A DNA stretch of 64,000 bases from Topomyia yanbarensis (GCF_030247195.1 NC_080672.1:161251839-161315838); one strand, 5' to 3'. Positions 34,791 through 47,229 are shown, counted from the stretch's first letter. Made by a program: numbers and translations. The notes: generated by a model from the sequence alone, not told the origin.

Positions 34791-35972
34791 ATGGCCGATG
34801 ACCAGCGAATCTACCAGCTGACAACGAGGAGAAATACAGTGGTCGAGGCTTTGGGTCGGGCAGAGGCTTTTTTAGAGGACTATATTGCTGAAAGAGATCA
34901 GGCGCAAGTACAGTTGAGGTTGGAGTACCTGGACACGATGTGGACTACGCTGGAGGAAGTGCAAGCTGAACTGGAAGCTGAAGCGATAGATGATGAAGGT
35001 AGGGCACACCATGCATCAATTCGTGCCAACTTTGAACCTCGGCTTTTTACAATAAAAGCTTCTTTGCTTACTAAATTGCCTCAACTTCCTGACGCTAGTA
35101 TCCCTCACTCTCTGCATGCTAATTCCGCTCTTTCTGGCATCAAACTCCCGACGATTTCGCTACCCGAATTCGATGGGGATTACCAACAATGGCTTACCTT
35201 CCACGATACGTTTTTGGCTCTGATTCACAATAATGCTGATGTTCCGCCTATTCAATAATTCCACTACTTGAAGGCTGCCGTTAAGGGAGAGGCTGCCCAG
35301 CTAATCGAGTCCATTGCTATATGTTCTGCTAACTACTCACTAGCATGGGGAGCACTTGAAGGTAGATATTCCAATGATTATCTTTTGAAAAAGCGACATC
35401 TGCAGGCACTCTTCGACATTCCGCACATGAAGAAGGAGACTGCTGCAACGCTACATAGCTTGGTAGATGAATTCGAGCGCCACACAAAAATTCTGCACCA
35501 ATTGGGGGAACCGACCGACGCATGGAGTACCCTTCTTGAGCACCTGCTGTGTACGCGCCTCCACGATGATTCCCTCAAGGCCTGGGAAGACCACGCATCT
35601 ACAGTAGATAACCCAAACTACACTTGTTTGATAGATTTTCTGCAGAGGAGAACACGAGTTCTAGAGTCGATATCCGTCAATCACCAGCCTGCTTCCAACC
35701 CCGGTTCCAGTAGCGACATTGCATCTTCCCACCACTTCAAGAGGCACTCCCAATTCCGTTTATCTGCTTGTGCTTCTACCACTGGTTCTTCTCTTAAATG
35801 CCCGGTGTGCAACCAGGCCCATTCTTTGTCGAGGTGCGAGAAATTCATTCAGTTTTCGATGGCTGAGCGACAGCGGGCAGTCAACTCGAGGCGACTGTGC
35901 CACAATTGTCTGAAAGGGAACCATTTCGTTCGCAACTGTCCCTGTGATCTGAACTGCAGAAAATGCAACTAG
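34791..35972 (+). pseudogene. BEL/Pao gag with two in-frame stops
   Basis: The first ATG in frame is at 34791 (MADDQRIYQLTTRR); an upstream TTG is less likely to be used. The first ~150 residues are rich in Glu, Ala and Leu, consistent with a coiled-coil Gag amino end. A DUF1759-like part (LPEFDGDYQQWLTFHDTFLA) follows. TAA at 35256-35258 falls between PPIQ and FHYLKAAVKGEA, which are contiguous in this family, so it is a nonsense change. Zinc-knuckle residues appear as CPVCNQAHSLSRC and CHNCLKGNHFVRNC, then CRKCN and TAG at 35970-35972, again in mid-frame. Confidence 0.85.
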
Positions 35973-38900
35973 CGTCACCACACTCTTTTGCATTTCGATC
36001 AATCCAACGGTCCTAGAAAGCCCAACATTACTGTTCAAGGTGCCGGTCAGCTATCCAAGGCGATACGTGAATCGGTATACGCCCAGATCACTTCAAGAAA
36101 AGAGAATTTTTCGTGCGGCGTTAACTTTCTTGTGATGGATAAGGTCACCGCCGACCTACCTGCACAAACCATCGATACAAAGATGTGGAATATTCCAAAG
36201 GACCTGTTCCTGGCGGACCCAGCATTTAACAAAAGCCAGCCAATCGATATGGTCATCGGCGCTAAACACTTTTACTCTTTCTTCCCAACCGCGTCTCGAA
36301 TACAGCTGCACGGCAATCTTCCGTTATTAGTAGATAGCGTTTTCGGATGGATTGTGGCAGGCTCTGCGGGTTCAGCTTTCTCTATACCAAGCTTGACATG
36401 TACCTCCAACTCTTGCAGTGTAGTAGCTGTATCGATGGTCTCTTTGGAGGAAAGTCTAGAACGATTCTGGCAAATGGAGGAACTAACTACCAAGGACAAC
36501 TATTCCACCGAAGAACGTCATTGTGAGTCCTTTTACCAGTCAACGGTTGCGAGAAATTCCGAAGGACGATATATGGTTCGTTTACCCAGAAAGCAAGACT
36601 TCGCCGTTATGCTAGGCCAGTCTAAAACAAACGCATTGCGCCGATTCGAATTTCTAGAGAGACGTTTGGAACGAGACTCCAGTTTGAAGCAGGAGTACCA
36701 CCAATTCATGCAGGAGTACCTCCAGCTTGGGCACATGCAGCTGGTCAAACCCGAAGATACTAGCTGTGGTATAGAATACTACTTACCCCATCACCCAGTA
36801 GTTAAAGAATCCAGCACGACGACAAAGGTTCGCGTCGTATTTGACGGCTCAGCAAAAACTTCCACTGGATTTTCGCTCAACGATGCTCTTTGCGTCGGAC
36901 CAGTGGTTCAGGATGACCTACTCGCCATAATTCTTCGCTTCCGTACATACCCGATCGCCCTCGTCGGAGACGTGGCAAAAATGTACCGACAAGTTCTAGT
37001 GCACCCCGACGATACTCCATTGCAGCGCATTTTATGGCGGTTCTCTCCAGAATCGCCTATTCAAACGTACGAATTGCGTACTGTGACCTACGGTCTAGCT
37101 CCGTCCTCCTTTCTCGCAACACGCACGCTTCAGCAATTGGCAAACGACGAAGGAGGATCGTATCGATTTGGCAGCAAGGCTTTACGAAAAAATTTCTACG
37201 TCGACGACTTCATCGGCGGGGCAAAGTCGGTAGACGAAGCCATTCACCTCCGCACAGAGCTTAGCGAATTACTCGAGAAGGGAGGATTTGAACTTCGTAA
37301 GTGGACATCAAATCGGCTTGATGTTCTGCAGGGATTGAACGACGATCAAATTGGCACCCAATCTACATTACAATTCACCCCCCATGAAACAATAAAGGCG
37401 CTTGGAATTAACTGGGAGCCGGAAGGAGATTTTCTACGGTTCGATTCGCATGTGCAGCATCGCGATGAAGCACCTACCAAACGTTCCATTTTATCGGATA
37501 TTGCGAAATTATTCGACCCACTTGGCCTCATTGCTCCGGTCATAGTTAGAGCCAAAATTCTAATGCAAGAGATGTGGTTATTATCGACTGGTTGGGATGA
37601 GCCAGTTCCTGAAAACGTTTGTCATAAGTGGAATAAATATCATCAGGAGCTGCCCAAAATCTCTGCCTATCGAGTAACCCGCTATGTATTCCTTCCACAA
37701 TCAACCATCCAGTTGCATACATTTGCAGATGCATCCGAATCGGCATACGGTGCATGCACGTACGCCCGCTGTAAAGACGAAATGGGAAACGTAAGAATTC
37801 AGCTTCTCGCCGCCAAGTCACGAGTCGCCCCACTAAAGCGTCTCACCCTTGCCCGTCTTGAACTTTGCGCTGCTGTTTTGGCTTCGCATCTGCATGATCG
37901 CATCAAGCAGGCCATAGATGTTGAAGTTTCTGCCTCGTACTTCTGGTCGGACTCCGCCGTCACGCTGCAGTGGATTCGATCACCTTCAAACACTTGGCAA
38001 ACGTTCGTAGGGAATAGAGTCTCTGAGGTGCAGCATTATACCCATGGCTGCCAGTGGATGCACATATCTGGATACGAAAATCCGGCTGACGTAGTATCCC
38101 GTGGAATGTCGGTAGAAGATTTTCTGAAAAGTACGTTGTGGGACCAAGGCCCCCGCTGGTTGTCACTGACCGAAGGAGAATGGAAAACTCGTACCCCGCC
38201 AATTGTTGCTGATGATGTACTCGAAGTGCGACACGTCGTAGCAGCTGTGCAATTGAACACATCGGTCAATCCGTTATTTCTTCGCTGGTCATCGTTCACT
38301 CGCCTGCTTCACGTCATTGGATACTGTATCCGTTTTATAGTCAATACACGTACAAGAACCAGAACTCAGCCTCCCCCCACATCGAATCCAGCGAGAACAT
38401 TATCTGTGGAAGAGTTATCGAAAGCCAAAACGTTAATAGTTCGACTTGCACAACAAGAAGCCTTCGCCCCAGAAATCAGAGAGCTGGAAAAAGGGAATTC
38501 GGTTCCAAGTTATCCCAACTGCCCTACCAATCAAAACATCCTGCCCTACTGCCTAGCTTCCACCCGCTTTCCTACTAATGGAATATTATCACCGCCGAAT
38601 GCTACACGCCGGTGGGCGCCTTTTATTATCAACAGTACGCGAGGAATTTTGGCCACTGCACGGACGCAGATTGGCGCACAGTACCGTACGAAACTGCTTT
38701 CGATGCACTCGACTCAATCCTGTACCTGCGCAGCAGCAAATTGGTCAGCTACCCGTCCATCGAATCATTCCAAGCCGTCCATTTAGTATCACCGGTGTAG
38801 ATTATGCTGGCCCGCTCTATCTCAAACCAATCCACAAACGTGCCTCTCCGACGAAGGCCTACATTTCCGTGTTCGTCTGCTTTGCCACCAAAGCTGTTCA

Positions 38901-39723
38901 TCTAGAGCTCGTGAGTGATTTGACAACGCAGGCTTTCTTATGTGCACTCCGTCGGTTCATAGCCAGAAGAGGACATCCAGCGCACATTCATTCGGACAAT
39001 GGCAAAAACTTTGAAGGGGCTAAAAATGAAATGGGAAAATTATTTGCTATGCTCAAAAACCAGAACGAAATCGACAAAATCTCATCGTATTGTGCAGAGG
39101 AAGGAATCATTTGGCATCTAAATCCACCGAAGGCACCTCATTTCGGCGGATTATGGGAAGCAGCAGTCAAAGTGGCCAAGAAGCATCTATTTCGGCAGTT
39201 GGGTCCATCGCGCCTATCGTTTGAGGATATCAGCACAGTGCTCACGCAGGTTGAATCAATGATGAATTCACGTCCTTTACTGCCAATGTCTGATGATCCT
39301 AACGATCTTGCTGCTCTCACGCCGGTTCATTTTCTTATCGGCACCAGCATCCTCGCCTTGCCCGACCCAGATCACCACAACATTCCGGTCAACCGACTGG
39401 ATCATTATCAGCAGCTGCAGTTGCACGTTCAAAAATGTTGGAAACACTGGCGCTCAGAATATTTGCAGGAACTGCAAAAGGATACCACCAAGCATTTGCG
39501 GAACGAACAAATTTTGCCTGGACGTATGGTCATCGTCGTAGATGAACTGCAACCACCAATCCGTTGGCCACTTGCTCGAATTGAGTCAACTTCCCCGGGC
39601 CCGGATGGGCTAGCAAGAGTTGTACTGCTGCGCACTGCTCGTGGTACAATCAGCCGTCCGATCACTAAAATCTGTTTGCTGCCGGATTTCGCTGCTGCAT
39701 CAGAAGACGACGACGACAATTAG
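35973..39723 (+). pseudogene. BEL/Pao pol: reverse transcriptase, RNase H, integrase
   Basis: The frame continues from gag after the 35970 stop. The protease region keeps only its distal part (from about ITVQGAGQ); the usual D-S-G active site is not found between RHHTLLHF and that point. The reverse transcriptase has FDGSAKTS, a VGDVAKMYRQ block and YVDD at 37197-37208. RNase H keeps FADAS, LELCAAV, WSDSAV and NPADVVSRG. Near 38500-38578 sequence seems lost and the frame changes. Integrase resumes as YYHRRMLHAGG and CFRCTRL (zinc-binding), then VDYAGPLY, HSDNGKNFEG and FGGLWEAAVK, and a DUF5641-like end to 39723. Confidence 0.87.
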
Positions 39724-39878
39724 CTGCTGGCCACCAACCCACAACCGGCCCAATCTGGATGATTTGCTGTAAAAGAAAAAGAAAATATTAGTAAATAGTT
39801 GTTAGTAATGTGAAGCATGTAGAATTACCGAAATTGTTTTGTTTTGTTTTGAAATGTGTTATTTCAAGGAGACGGTGA
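39724..39878 (+). other. BEL/Pao 3' untranslated region and purine tract
   Basis: A short untranslated stretch joins the pol stop to the 3' LTR. The last bases, AAGGAGACGGTGA (39866-39878), are purine-rich and in the position of a polypurine tract, which primes plus-strand DNA in LTR elements. The tract is imperfect, with one C and one T. Confidence 0.6.
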
Positions 39879-40261
39879 TGTTGAAGTAGATAAGCGAAGT
39901 GTCACTGTAGGCATCTAGTACGCTGTTATGTTGCTACCAAAAGTTAGGTTCATTTTCCGCTGTTCCGCATGTACAGTGTTGTACGGATCAGCTGTTTCCT
40001 AGGTAGTTGGTTTTTGAAACGAAGAAATAAAATTCAGTAGTTCTTGACCGTCGAACAGTGAACATCGCCTAAAAGAAAATTGGAATTAAAGTGCAGTGAA
40101 ATAAAATCTTACCTTTTTGTGTGATCCAAACTGCTGTTAGTGCATTTAGTCCATCCCGCTGCCGTGGTATTTTCGCTTCCATCGTCGAGTAAGGAGATTT
40201 CTTTCGTCGTTGGTGAAACGTTACGCAAAACTCACAACGTAGGGAAAATTGTGCGCGATCA
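39879..40261 (+). repeat. 3' LTR of the BEL/Pao element (383 bp)
   Basis: It has the same length as the 5' LTR and differs at a single position (40231). It is followed by the TATTG duplication at 40262-40266. LTRs are identical at insertion in normal replication, so the low divergence indicates a young insertion; no date can be given without a species substitution rate. Confidence 0.93.
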
Positions 40262-42610
40262 TATTGATTTTGGATAAGAAAATTATATTTATGACTGGAA
40301 AATACTAGGAATTTTAGAAGCATACTTGAAGTCGTTGTTAAAAATGTTTTCTTACTGATAGCTTCTTCATCATACAATTACAGTCATTCTATACAATTCT
40401 ATTTTTAGGCTTGCGTTAACAAAAAAACATAAGATAGTTTTTTTGTAGTTACATTTTTCAACAATTTTTTTTAACATTTCACCAAAAATTATTCACACAG
40501 AATAATTAATTCCCTACAACTCGCTATCACATAGTTTTGCTGTACAAATCAAGAGTGAATTGAAGATCTCATACACCTTTTCTAAATATTACTTTTGAAT
40601 AAAAATGGTTTGTTCATCTGTGGAAAATTCTTTGTCTCCCATACAGATGAAACGTAAAAAATTTCATCAGAACCGAAGATGGTCACCATTTTGGACATAA
40701 TTGCATCTACGCGGTGCTACAGTGACTTTGGCTTTTCAAGAGACCTAGTACAGTTTGTAGGATGAATCAAATGCAATGCTGCGCTGTAATTTTTCAGATA
40801 ATTTGTGATTGTTTAACTCTTTTGAAAGAAAAAATAGACATTTTCAACGGTATGCTATATTATGCTGTTTTGTAAGAAATAAGGTGCAATTTATGGACAA
40901 TAATATGAAAATTATCATTTTTTTCAGATTTTTTCGTGGAAAATATGCAAATAGTTCTACATTTTTACAATGGTACGTCCTAGTTCTAATAATACTTCGA
41001 AAGAGCAACTAATTCCACGTCCAACGGCATTTAGATCATAAAATCATCGGTCGGGAAATGGCAAAGTTCTTCAATTATTCCCAAATTAGGATTTGAGGTG
41101 CATGGACTCTTAGCGAAAAATGTAATTTCGAGATAACCGCTGCGATGCAATGCTGATCACAGTATCAATGTTACAAAAACTCCTTAAAAGTCACGAGAGA
41201 CAATCCCTAGCTGAGGCTAGATCAGATAACTCCATTATCTCTCGACCGATTTTTGTGATAAAAATGTTGTTGGAAGCGGAATTTAATGTTCTTTCGAATT
41301 GTGATTAGAACTATGACGTTCCTTTAGAAAAATATTGAACCATTCGCTTGTTTTTCATGAAAAATCTCCAAAAAAATTCAATTTTCATATGGTTGTGCAT
41401 AAGTCGCACATTATTTCTTGGTCTATTTTTCTTCTTTCCACCAATGTCAAAAAATCGAAAAATGACAGCGAGCAAATTTTTAGTATCGAAAGTCCCAAAG
41501 AATTGATTTTTTGCTATAAATCATGATTTAGAGAGTATATTAAACTGGCCCAGCGTGGTTTTTTGTTGCATTTGAGTAGACCTACAACCTATGCTAGGCA
41601 ACTTGAAAAGTTCGTTCAATGTTTTATTTTTTGTAACAACGTGATATCTGTCACGTTACATAAGTTCAACTGTGTTTTCTCAAAAATGAATGAAAGTTTA
41701 AGGTTTTCACAATACTGTTTCAAAAGGTATACTCAAATTAATAAGTAAAAATGTGGGTTAGACATTCTATGCAAGCTGTTGGTGTGGTCCTAAAAACTTT
41801 TTCGAATTTTCGATCTGTCACGTTACAAATTATTTGTTTATCATCACTTTATAATTAAAAATTCATCTCAAATTTTCAAACCATTTTATCAAATTCAAAT
41901 TAGGCTTCGTTAGAAAAATGTGGTTCCAGACAAAAAGTTGAAAATACGTATTTTATTTACCTTTTCATCTCCTTATGACCTTTTAGTTATTTTCAAGTCA
42001 TACAAGACACATCAACAAGTTTTAATAATTTCCTACCAATTCGTTTAGTTTGAAGCAGGCAATTACATTCTATGGGTTATATTATAAGTATTAACATCGT
42101 CAGTTCGCCTCTAATTGCATCATATTGTTCAAAATTCACAGTTGAAAACATGTCACCGACAATGTTTTATAATTCACCGTTTGCCAAGAGGAATTGGTAG
42201 TTGAGATGCATTTTCAAATAGGATTTAAAGGTACAATTTAATAGTTTGCTTATAATCTAATAATTTTGTCTGTCTTTGGATTATGCATTGTACGTATTAA
42301 AAAAGGTTCCTTTGTAAAAAAAATACTTGAAAGCATAAAACAAATGTCCAAAATATGACGTAAAAATTGGGTACCAATTTATTTAAGCACCGCTTTATTT
42401 TCTTTTTATTAGCAGTTTGTTTATCAAATTGGAATAACCAAAACCCAAAAGATCAAGTAACGGTAGGTGGGATATGGATTTTATTCAGAATTCTTCTCAA
42501 ATTATTAGCAATATATGGAAATTAATGCAATTCAATGTTTGATTCTGTTTGTTTAATTGTGAAAATTAAAACACGACAATTCTGATAGAGGGATTATCCA
42601 AACAATGTCG
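40262..42610. other. TATTG duplication, then unassigned sequence
   Basis: The first five bases are the right-hand BEL target duplication. The following AT-rich sequence has short frames without domains. CTGTCACGTTAC at 41648 and 41815 links it with the sequence left of the BEL element. No gene is recognisable. Confidence 0.5.
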
Positions 42611-42616
42611 TTGCTA

Positions 42617-42957
42617 AGACGCAGAAAAATTAAGCACATTTAAACCAAAAATATGTTATTGAATCCAATCATTTTTTGTTTATTACTTCAAACAACAAAC
42701 TTATTGGTCTGAAAATATTTCTGTATTGCAATAACCATAATTTTTTGCTTCAAATAAAGACATTCTTAATTTCAGTAATTTTGTTTAAATTTCAATAAAA
42801 TGTTTATTAAAAAATGTAACAATAACTTTTTTTATTGAAACGATAAATAAATTTCATTAAATTCAATTGATAAATTTATTGTCTCCCGACCAATAATTTT
42901 ATTTATTGAATTTAATCCTTTTTTATTGAACCTACAAATCTTTTTTCTGCGTGAAGT
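42617..42957. mobile_element. Possible MITE with GCAGAAAAA termini
   Basis: ACGCAGAAAAATTAAGCAC at about 42618 and TTTTTTCTGCGTG ending near 42954 are short imperfect inverted ends. The interior is a series of ATTGAA/TTCAAT and TTTATTG words. Short CACGCAGAAAAA-type ends are common on small elements in mosquito DNA, but with about 10 matching bases and no target duplication this stays tentative. Confidence 0.35.
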
Positions 42958-43055
42958 AGTCGCTGCAAACTTCATAAACGTAGTTCACTCTCATTGCTAA
43001 CAGTTTTGTTTGTCGGTTGATGTATGTATAATGGAAAACATAGTAAAAATCTGTA

Positions 43056-43110
43056 TAATCCACCTAGTGGTGTAATTTTGCCTTTCTCATTTATCCAAAC
43101 TATGATGTAA
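43056..43110 (-). repeat. Isolated terminus of the (TG)n family
   Basis: AATCCACCTAGTGGTGTAAT followed by TTTGCCTTTCTCATTTATCC and AAACTATG matches the start of the 8520-10495 copy (minus orientation). The similarity fades into an AT-rich TATACATA stretch within about 60 bp, so only the family end is present here. Confidence 0.65.
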
Positions 43111-43169
43111 TACACTACAATATATGTAATATACATATACATAATATATACATAATACATAGTGACAAT

Positions 43170-43329
43170 ATTTTAAATTCGTTCTAAACTCAAAATCATG
43201 CCAAACCAGATTTGACCACTAAAACTGATTTTAATTAAATGAGGTTATTACATATTACGCATTGTATAAAGAACATTTCAAAATCGAAATTTTGGACACC
43301 CTCCGAATTTTTTTCTGGATCCGCCCCTG
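43170..43329 (-). mobile_element. hAT-type MITE fragment, inverted relative of 12082
   Basis: Read on the minus strand from 43329 it starts CAGGGGCGGATCCAG, then TTCGGAGGGTGTCC and ATTTTGAAATGTTC, in the order seen at 12082-12230. The other end of the element is missing. No target duplication can be assessed. Confidence 0.65.
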
Positions 43330-45394
43330 AATTCTTGCAAGGCCGCTTTAAATGGTTTGCAATAACAAAAATAACCTTTATATAAATTCTCAGCAAGATA
43401 TTATAGAAGACGTTTGTGGCTATCCAATCTATCTGCTGTAGCTCGACTTTTTTCAACCCATTCTGATGTGAGACGTCCTGAAGGAATGTTGAAAGCCACG
43501 GTGTTGAAGATCATCACTGTTATCGGCGGAGAAGATTACGGTTTTGTGCAGTAGGAGTAGGTACATCACAGCTTTACACACAACGCATGGAATTTCACAT
43601 CCCCTCTCAGAGAGTGCCACGGAACACCAGTTCCATTTTTCACATCCCTCTGATCCTGCAGTACCCATTGGCGAAAGATTTAATTGTTTGCTCGGCGATC
43701 CTTTGCATTTCAAAGCGTTGCACTAAATTTGTCTTATATGACTCTAATCATATGAACGTTCCGAATTTTTCAACGTTACATGAGAATACATATATGACAG
43801 CACCGCATTACGCCTTCCGGAATGTCGCATAGAACAAAATAACTTGAAAACTTTTCGTTTCTTGAGGATGGAAACTCCCACTCTTGCCACTTGAGATGTC
43901 TCAGTACTCAGGTATATACCAGCATCATATCGTCGCTTATGTGCTGTTTTGTACAAATTACTTTTGTCTTACAATTTAGTACTCGAAAGTCATCAAGTTA
44001 TGTTAAAGCCTAATGAAGGAAATGGATCTGAACTGTACATATTAAATTTGGTTGCCACTTTTTCAAAACTCCTAAAAATGTCGAGGGTAACAGTAAGACA
44101 CGAACGACGATATAATTTCTCATTGTGTAATGACAACCATATACCTAACAACATCCAACGGTTTAAGTATCGATATTTGTTTCATAAAACTCAGCCTCCA
44201 CGCGACGAGACAGCATCCTTCTTCAAGAAAACGACAGTGAAGCTGGTCGGTTTATGTCCGGTTCTGTCGACGTTGTCGTTTTCTTTATCGTAATGAATTG
44301 TTACGTATGTTTGCATTGTCATTACAACTTGTTCACGAGTATGTGCAGTCAACAAAGTACCCCACTTGCATAGATTTACTTAACTCAAGCTGGGTTAGGT
44401 TGGGATTGGGATATAAAAACAAAGAAGATTGTGTGGAATTTACTTTTTCTTCGTGACAATCAAATTATATGACAGATAATATACTCTAAAATAAACAAAA
44501 ATTAGTATAAATATCGACTGGCCTAATAATTCCTAATATTCATAGTCAGAGAATATATTAGGGCAACCAATTTCTACTAGTCAAAACGAGAAACGCACAT
44601 CTCTCAGTTGAAAGTGCAATATGTAATGCTTAACTGTATATATCAAACAAATTTCAGCAAGCCACAGAATGAACTCGAATACCTAAATTGATAAAATGTG
44701 TCAGAATTTCAGGACAAAATGTTTCCTGCAAGTAACAACGTTGGAATGCGTGTAGCGTTTTATTCTTCGAACTTGAAATTTCTTATCTACGACCACATGA
44801 GTAGTATCAGTTTTTCTCTCCAGAAAATGATATCATGTGACGGAACCTTGTACTGGTGGAGAGATTAGACCACACAATCGGAGGTAGTAGAATCACATTT
44901 GATTTCATGTTGGCGCTGTAATTATATCTACCGTATATTTATTTATTTGAACTTCGCTTGAATTACGTAAGTTAAAGTATGATAAAGATTGAATACAACG
45001 TAGGAGTAAAAAATAGAATGTTTATACGCAAAATTGTGCAATGTAATGTGATGTGAAGTAATGTGAAAATATTTGTTATAAAAATTGGTTTATTCGACGT
45101 AGCAGTACGATGAAACCTTCTTCACATTATCACATTATTTTTATATTCTATTTTACTAGATCATGTTGTATAAACCTACTTTTTAAATAAGGCACGTAGT
45201 TACACGAATCTTGAAACTAATTTTCATATTATGAAAGAAGCTTATCATTGCAGTTGCGTAGCCATAAATTTAGTGCAGTCAGTTGCCAAAAAATCCTAAA
45301 CATCAGTAGAGTATATATAGAACAGCTCTTTTGCCCACCAAATTCTTATTCGTAAATCATATGATTATGATAAATAGTCGCAAAATAGAAACTC
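43330..45394. other. No supportable gene
   Basis: A 114-codon plus-strand frame (43949-44293) is the longest frame here outside elements, but I recognise no domain, signal peptide or splice pattern. Another region around 43540-43730 is open on both strands without similarity. Both are left as unassigned frames rather than genes. Confidence 0.4.
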
Positions 45395-46495
45395 AAGAGC
45401 AATTTTTTAAAAGATCGCAAAAGTTTCTACATGTAGCATTTTCGAAAACAAAAATTGTTTGATTTCCGTATTTTATACAACAAAACTATCTGAGTACAAA
45501 TTACAAGAAATGAATACTTCTGTATGAAAAATATTGTTCCACATATGTAAAATATTTAAAAAGCGAAAAACCCATTTTTTTAATTTTTTTATATTTTATC
45601 AATTAGAATATAAAGAGAAAAGAAACATTTTGAATGTAATTGGAGAACTTATCGGTAAAAATGTTTTTGTAATGGTAACTTTATACATACTTTTAAATTT
45701 TATACAAATTGACATTTAAAACTGTAAATTTTATTTTTAAATTTTTTATTACAGAATATGTTTCTAAGTATGATTTAAAATCAAATTGCATTCAACAAAT
45801 GCAATGGTTGTGGATATATTTGGAATTTTGCTTCAACAAAAATAATTGATTCGTGTAATTATGGTCTTTTAAAAAGTTATTAACACCCTTTAAAAACAAA
45901 ATCATCATAACAAAAATTTTCTGAAATAAAGTAGTTATCGAGTTATTTTAAATTCTATTTTAACAAAACAAGTATTCTTTTTTATTACGATTTTTGCATA
46001 ACGTATTTTTATTTCTCCATGAACAATAATAGGTTTTTAAACAGCCCCACAAAAGCTACACGAAAACATCCAAAATATTATTCAACCATAGGGTATAATG
46101 ATTAAACTATATAGTTGAATCATATTTTGGTTATTTTCATGTAGCTCTCAGATAGTTTACAATCCCTTGATGTCGAAGGGAAAGTTACAGGAAATGTTAT
46201 GGGCCTTTTGAAAAACATATTGTTGTTGATGGAGAAACATGAGTAACTCATGAAAAGGTCGTAATAAAACAAAATAATTGTTTTGTTAAAACAAAATTTA
46301 GAATATCTCGAGAACTACTACATTTCAGCAAATTTTAGTTATGAGCGTTTTGATTTGAAATGGCGTCAATAAACTATAAACTATAAACATTAGACATTTT
46401 ATGATAGGGAAACGCGAGTAACGTTTCAAAATGTTTAAATGTTTTAAAGGAATGCACGCAGAAACGTATACGCTCTTTTGAAAAATTGCCCTTCT
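45395..46495. mobile_element. 1.1-kb AT-rich foldback element
   Basis: The outer ends AGCAATTTTTTAAAAGATCG (about 45403) and GCTCTTTTGAAAAATTGCCC (ending about 46492) are inverted. The centre near 46060-46150 also pairs: CTACACGAAAACATCC with a mirrored TTATTTTCATGTAG. Both arms have diverged moderately. The same blocks occur singly at 930-1110, 7956-8515 and 10486-10960. No coding region was seen. Confidence 0.65.
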
Positions 46496-46583
46496 ATTCT
46501 ATTCTAACCCGTACACAGCCAGTATTGAAAAGCATCCTGGAAAACACTGCAGTGTTTTTCTTGTCAACTTTAACGTTTTTTTT

Positions 46584-46642
46584 ATATTTGCGACATACTA
46601 TAATATGCTTCAAATAGCATATTATACTATGTCGCAAATATT
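46584..46642. repeat. Tight hairpin, ~26-bp arms
   Basis: ATTTGCGACATACTATAATA on the left mirrors TATTATACTATGTCGCAAAT on the right with one mismatch, around a loop of about 8 bases (TTCAAATA). It could be the core of a very short MITE or a structured RNA; nothing else in the sequence tells which. Confidence 0.75.
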
Positions 46643-47015
46643 AAAACGGCCAGGTCTACTGTGCAGAGTTGGGTTTGAAGATGTTTCAATATTATACGGC
46701 AATTGAATTGAATTGAATTTAATGAACAATTTAACCAACGAATCGTTTTAAAACATACATGAGAAAGAAACGAGGACAACCGTACCAACCGTTTCATCTT
46801 ATAGGAGATAGTATAAAACGTTGGGATTGACTTGGCTAAGAAGGTTAATGTCACTCCTTTGGTCCTTCATACGAATCGGCGATGGTGATATTTTACGGTC
46901 GGCTGTTTTCGCTTGGAATACCTGCTCCACAGTTCTTCGGCGGAATTTTAAAATTCTGTGTCAAAGATTTGGGTTTTTTCAATTCGTTTATTCAAAACAG
47001 TGCAATGTGCAAACG
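46643..47015. other. No recognisable feature
   Basis: AT-rich sequence with a GAATTGAATTGAATTTAATG run near 46706. No gene or element is supportable. Confidence 0.35.
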
Positions 47016-47134
47016 TAACCTTCCGGCAGTCACGCTAGTGCACTGAGTGCACGCTACTTTGAAATTCTAGCGAAATCGTCTTAGGGTCCCAGCGGCTGCT
47101 CGTTCTGTGGGCCATAAGCGCGACTCCGGTGGGA
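47016..47134. mobile_element. MITE, TAACCTTCCG copy
   Basis: TAACCTTCCGGCAGTCACGC at 47016 and GCGCGACTCCGGTGGG near 47119 form the inverted ends of the family seen at 2405-2506 and 20128-20255, with the shared CTAGCGAAATCGTCTT block between. The right tip is worn. Confidence 0.65.
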
Positions 47135-47229
47135 ATAGGGGGGGGGGTGTTAAAGGTTTCAGCAAGTAAAAAAAATCCTTTTTTGGGAATTTTTTAGCAC
47201 TTTGGATAAAGCGAATAGACCAAAACTTT

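Larger units (their letters stand above)
33723..40261 (+). mobile_element. BEL/Pao LTR retrotransposon, full structure, coding decayed
   Basis: The element is 6539 bp: LTR 33723-34105, primer-binding region just inside, leader, gag and pol in one frame, then LTR 39879-40261, with TATTG duplications outside. Domain order is Gag, zinc knuckles, protease remnant, reverse transcriptase, RNase H, integrase and a carboxyl-terminal domain, the BEL/Pao order. There are two in-frame stops (35256, 35970), apparent loss of the protease active-site core, and a frame change with loss of sequence near 38500-38578. It cannot encode its own mobility, yet the LTRs differ at one base of 383. Confidence 0.93.

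Noticed and set aside
34791..39723. Endogenous retrovirus with envelope
   Set aside because: After integrase there is only a DUF5641-like end, a short untranslated region and the LTR; no envelope-type frame, signal peptide or membrane segment is present.
43949..44293. 114-codon plus-strand frame
   Set aside because: No recognisable domain, signal peptide, splice context or second copy; its length alone is not unusual for 64 kb of DNA.
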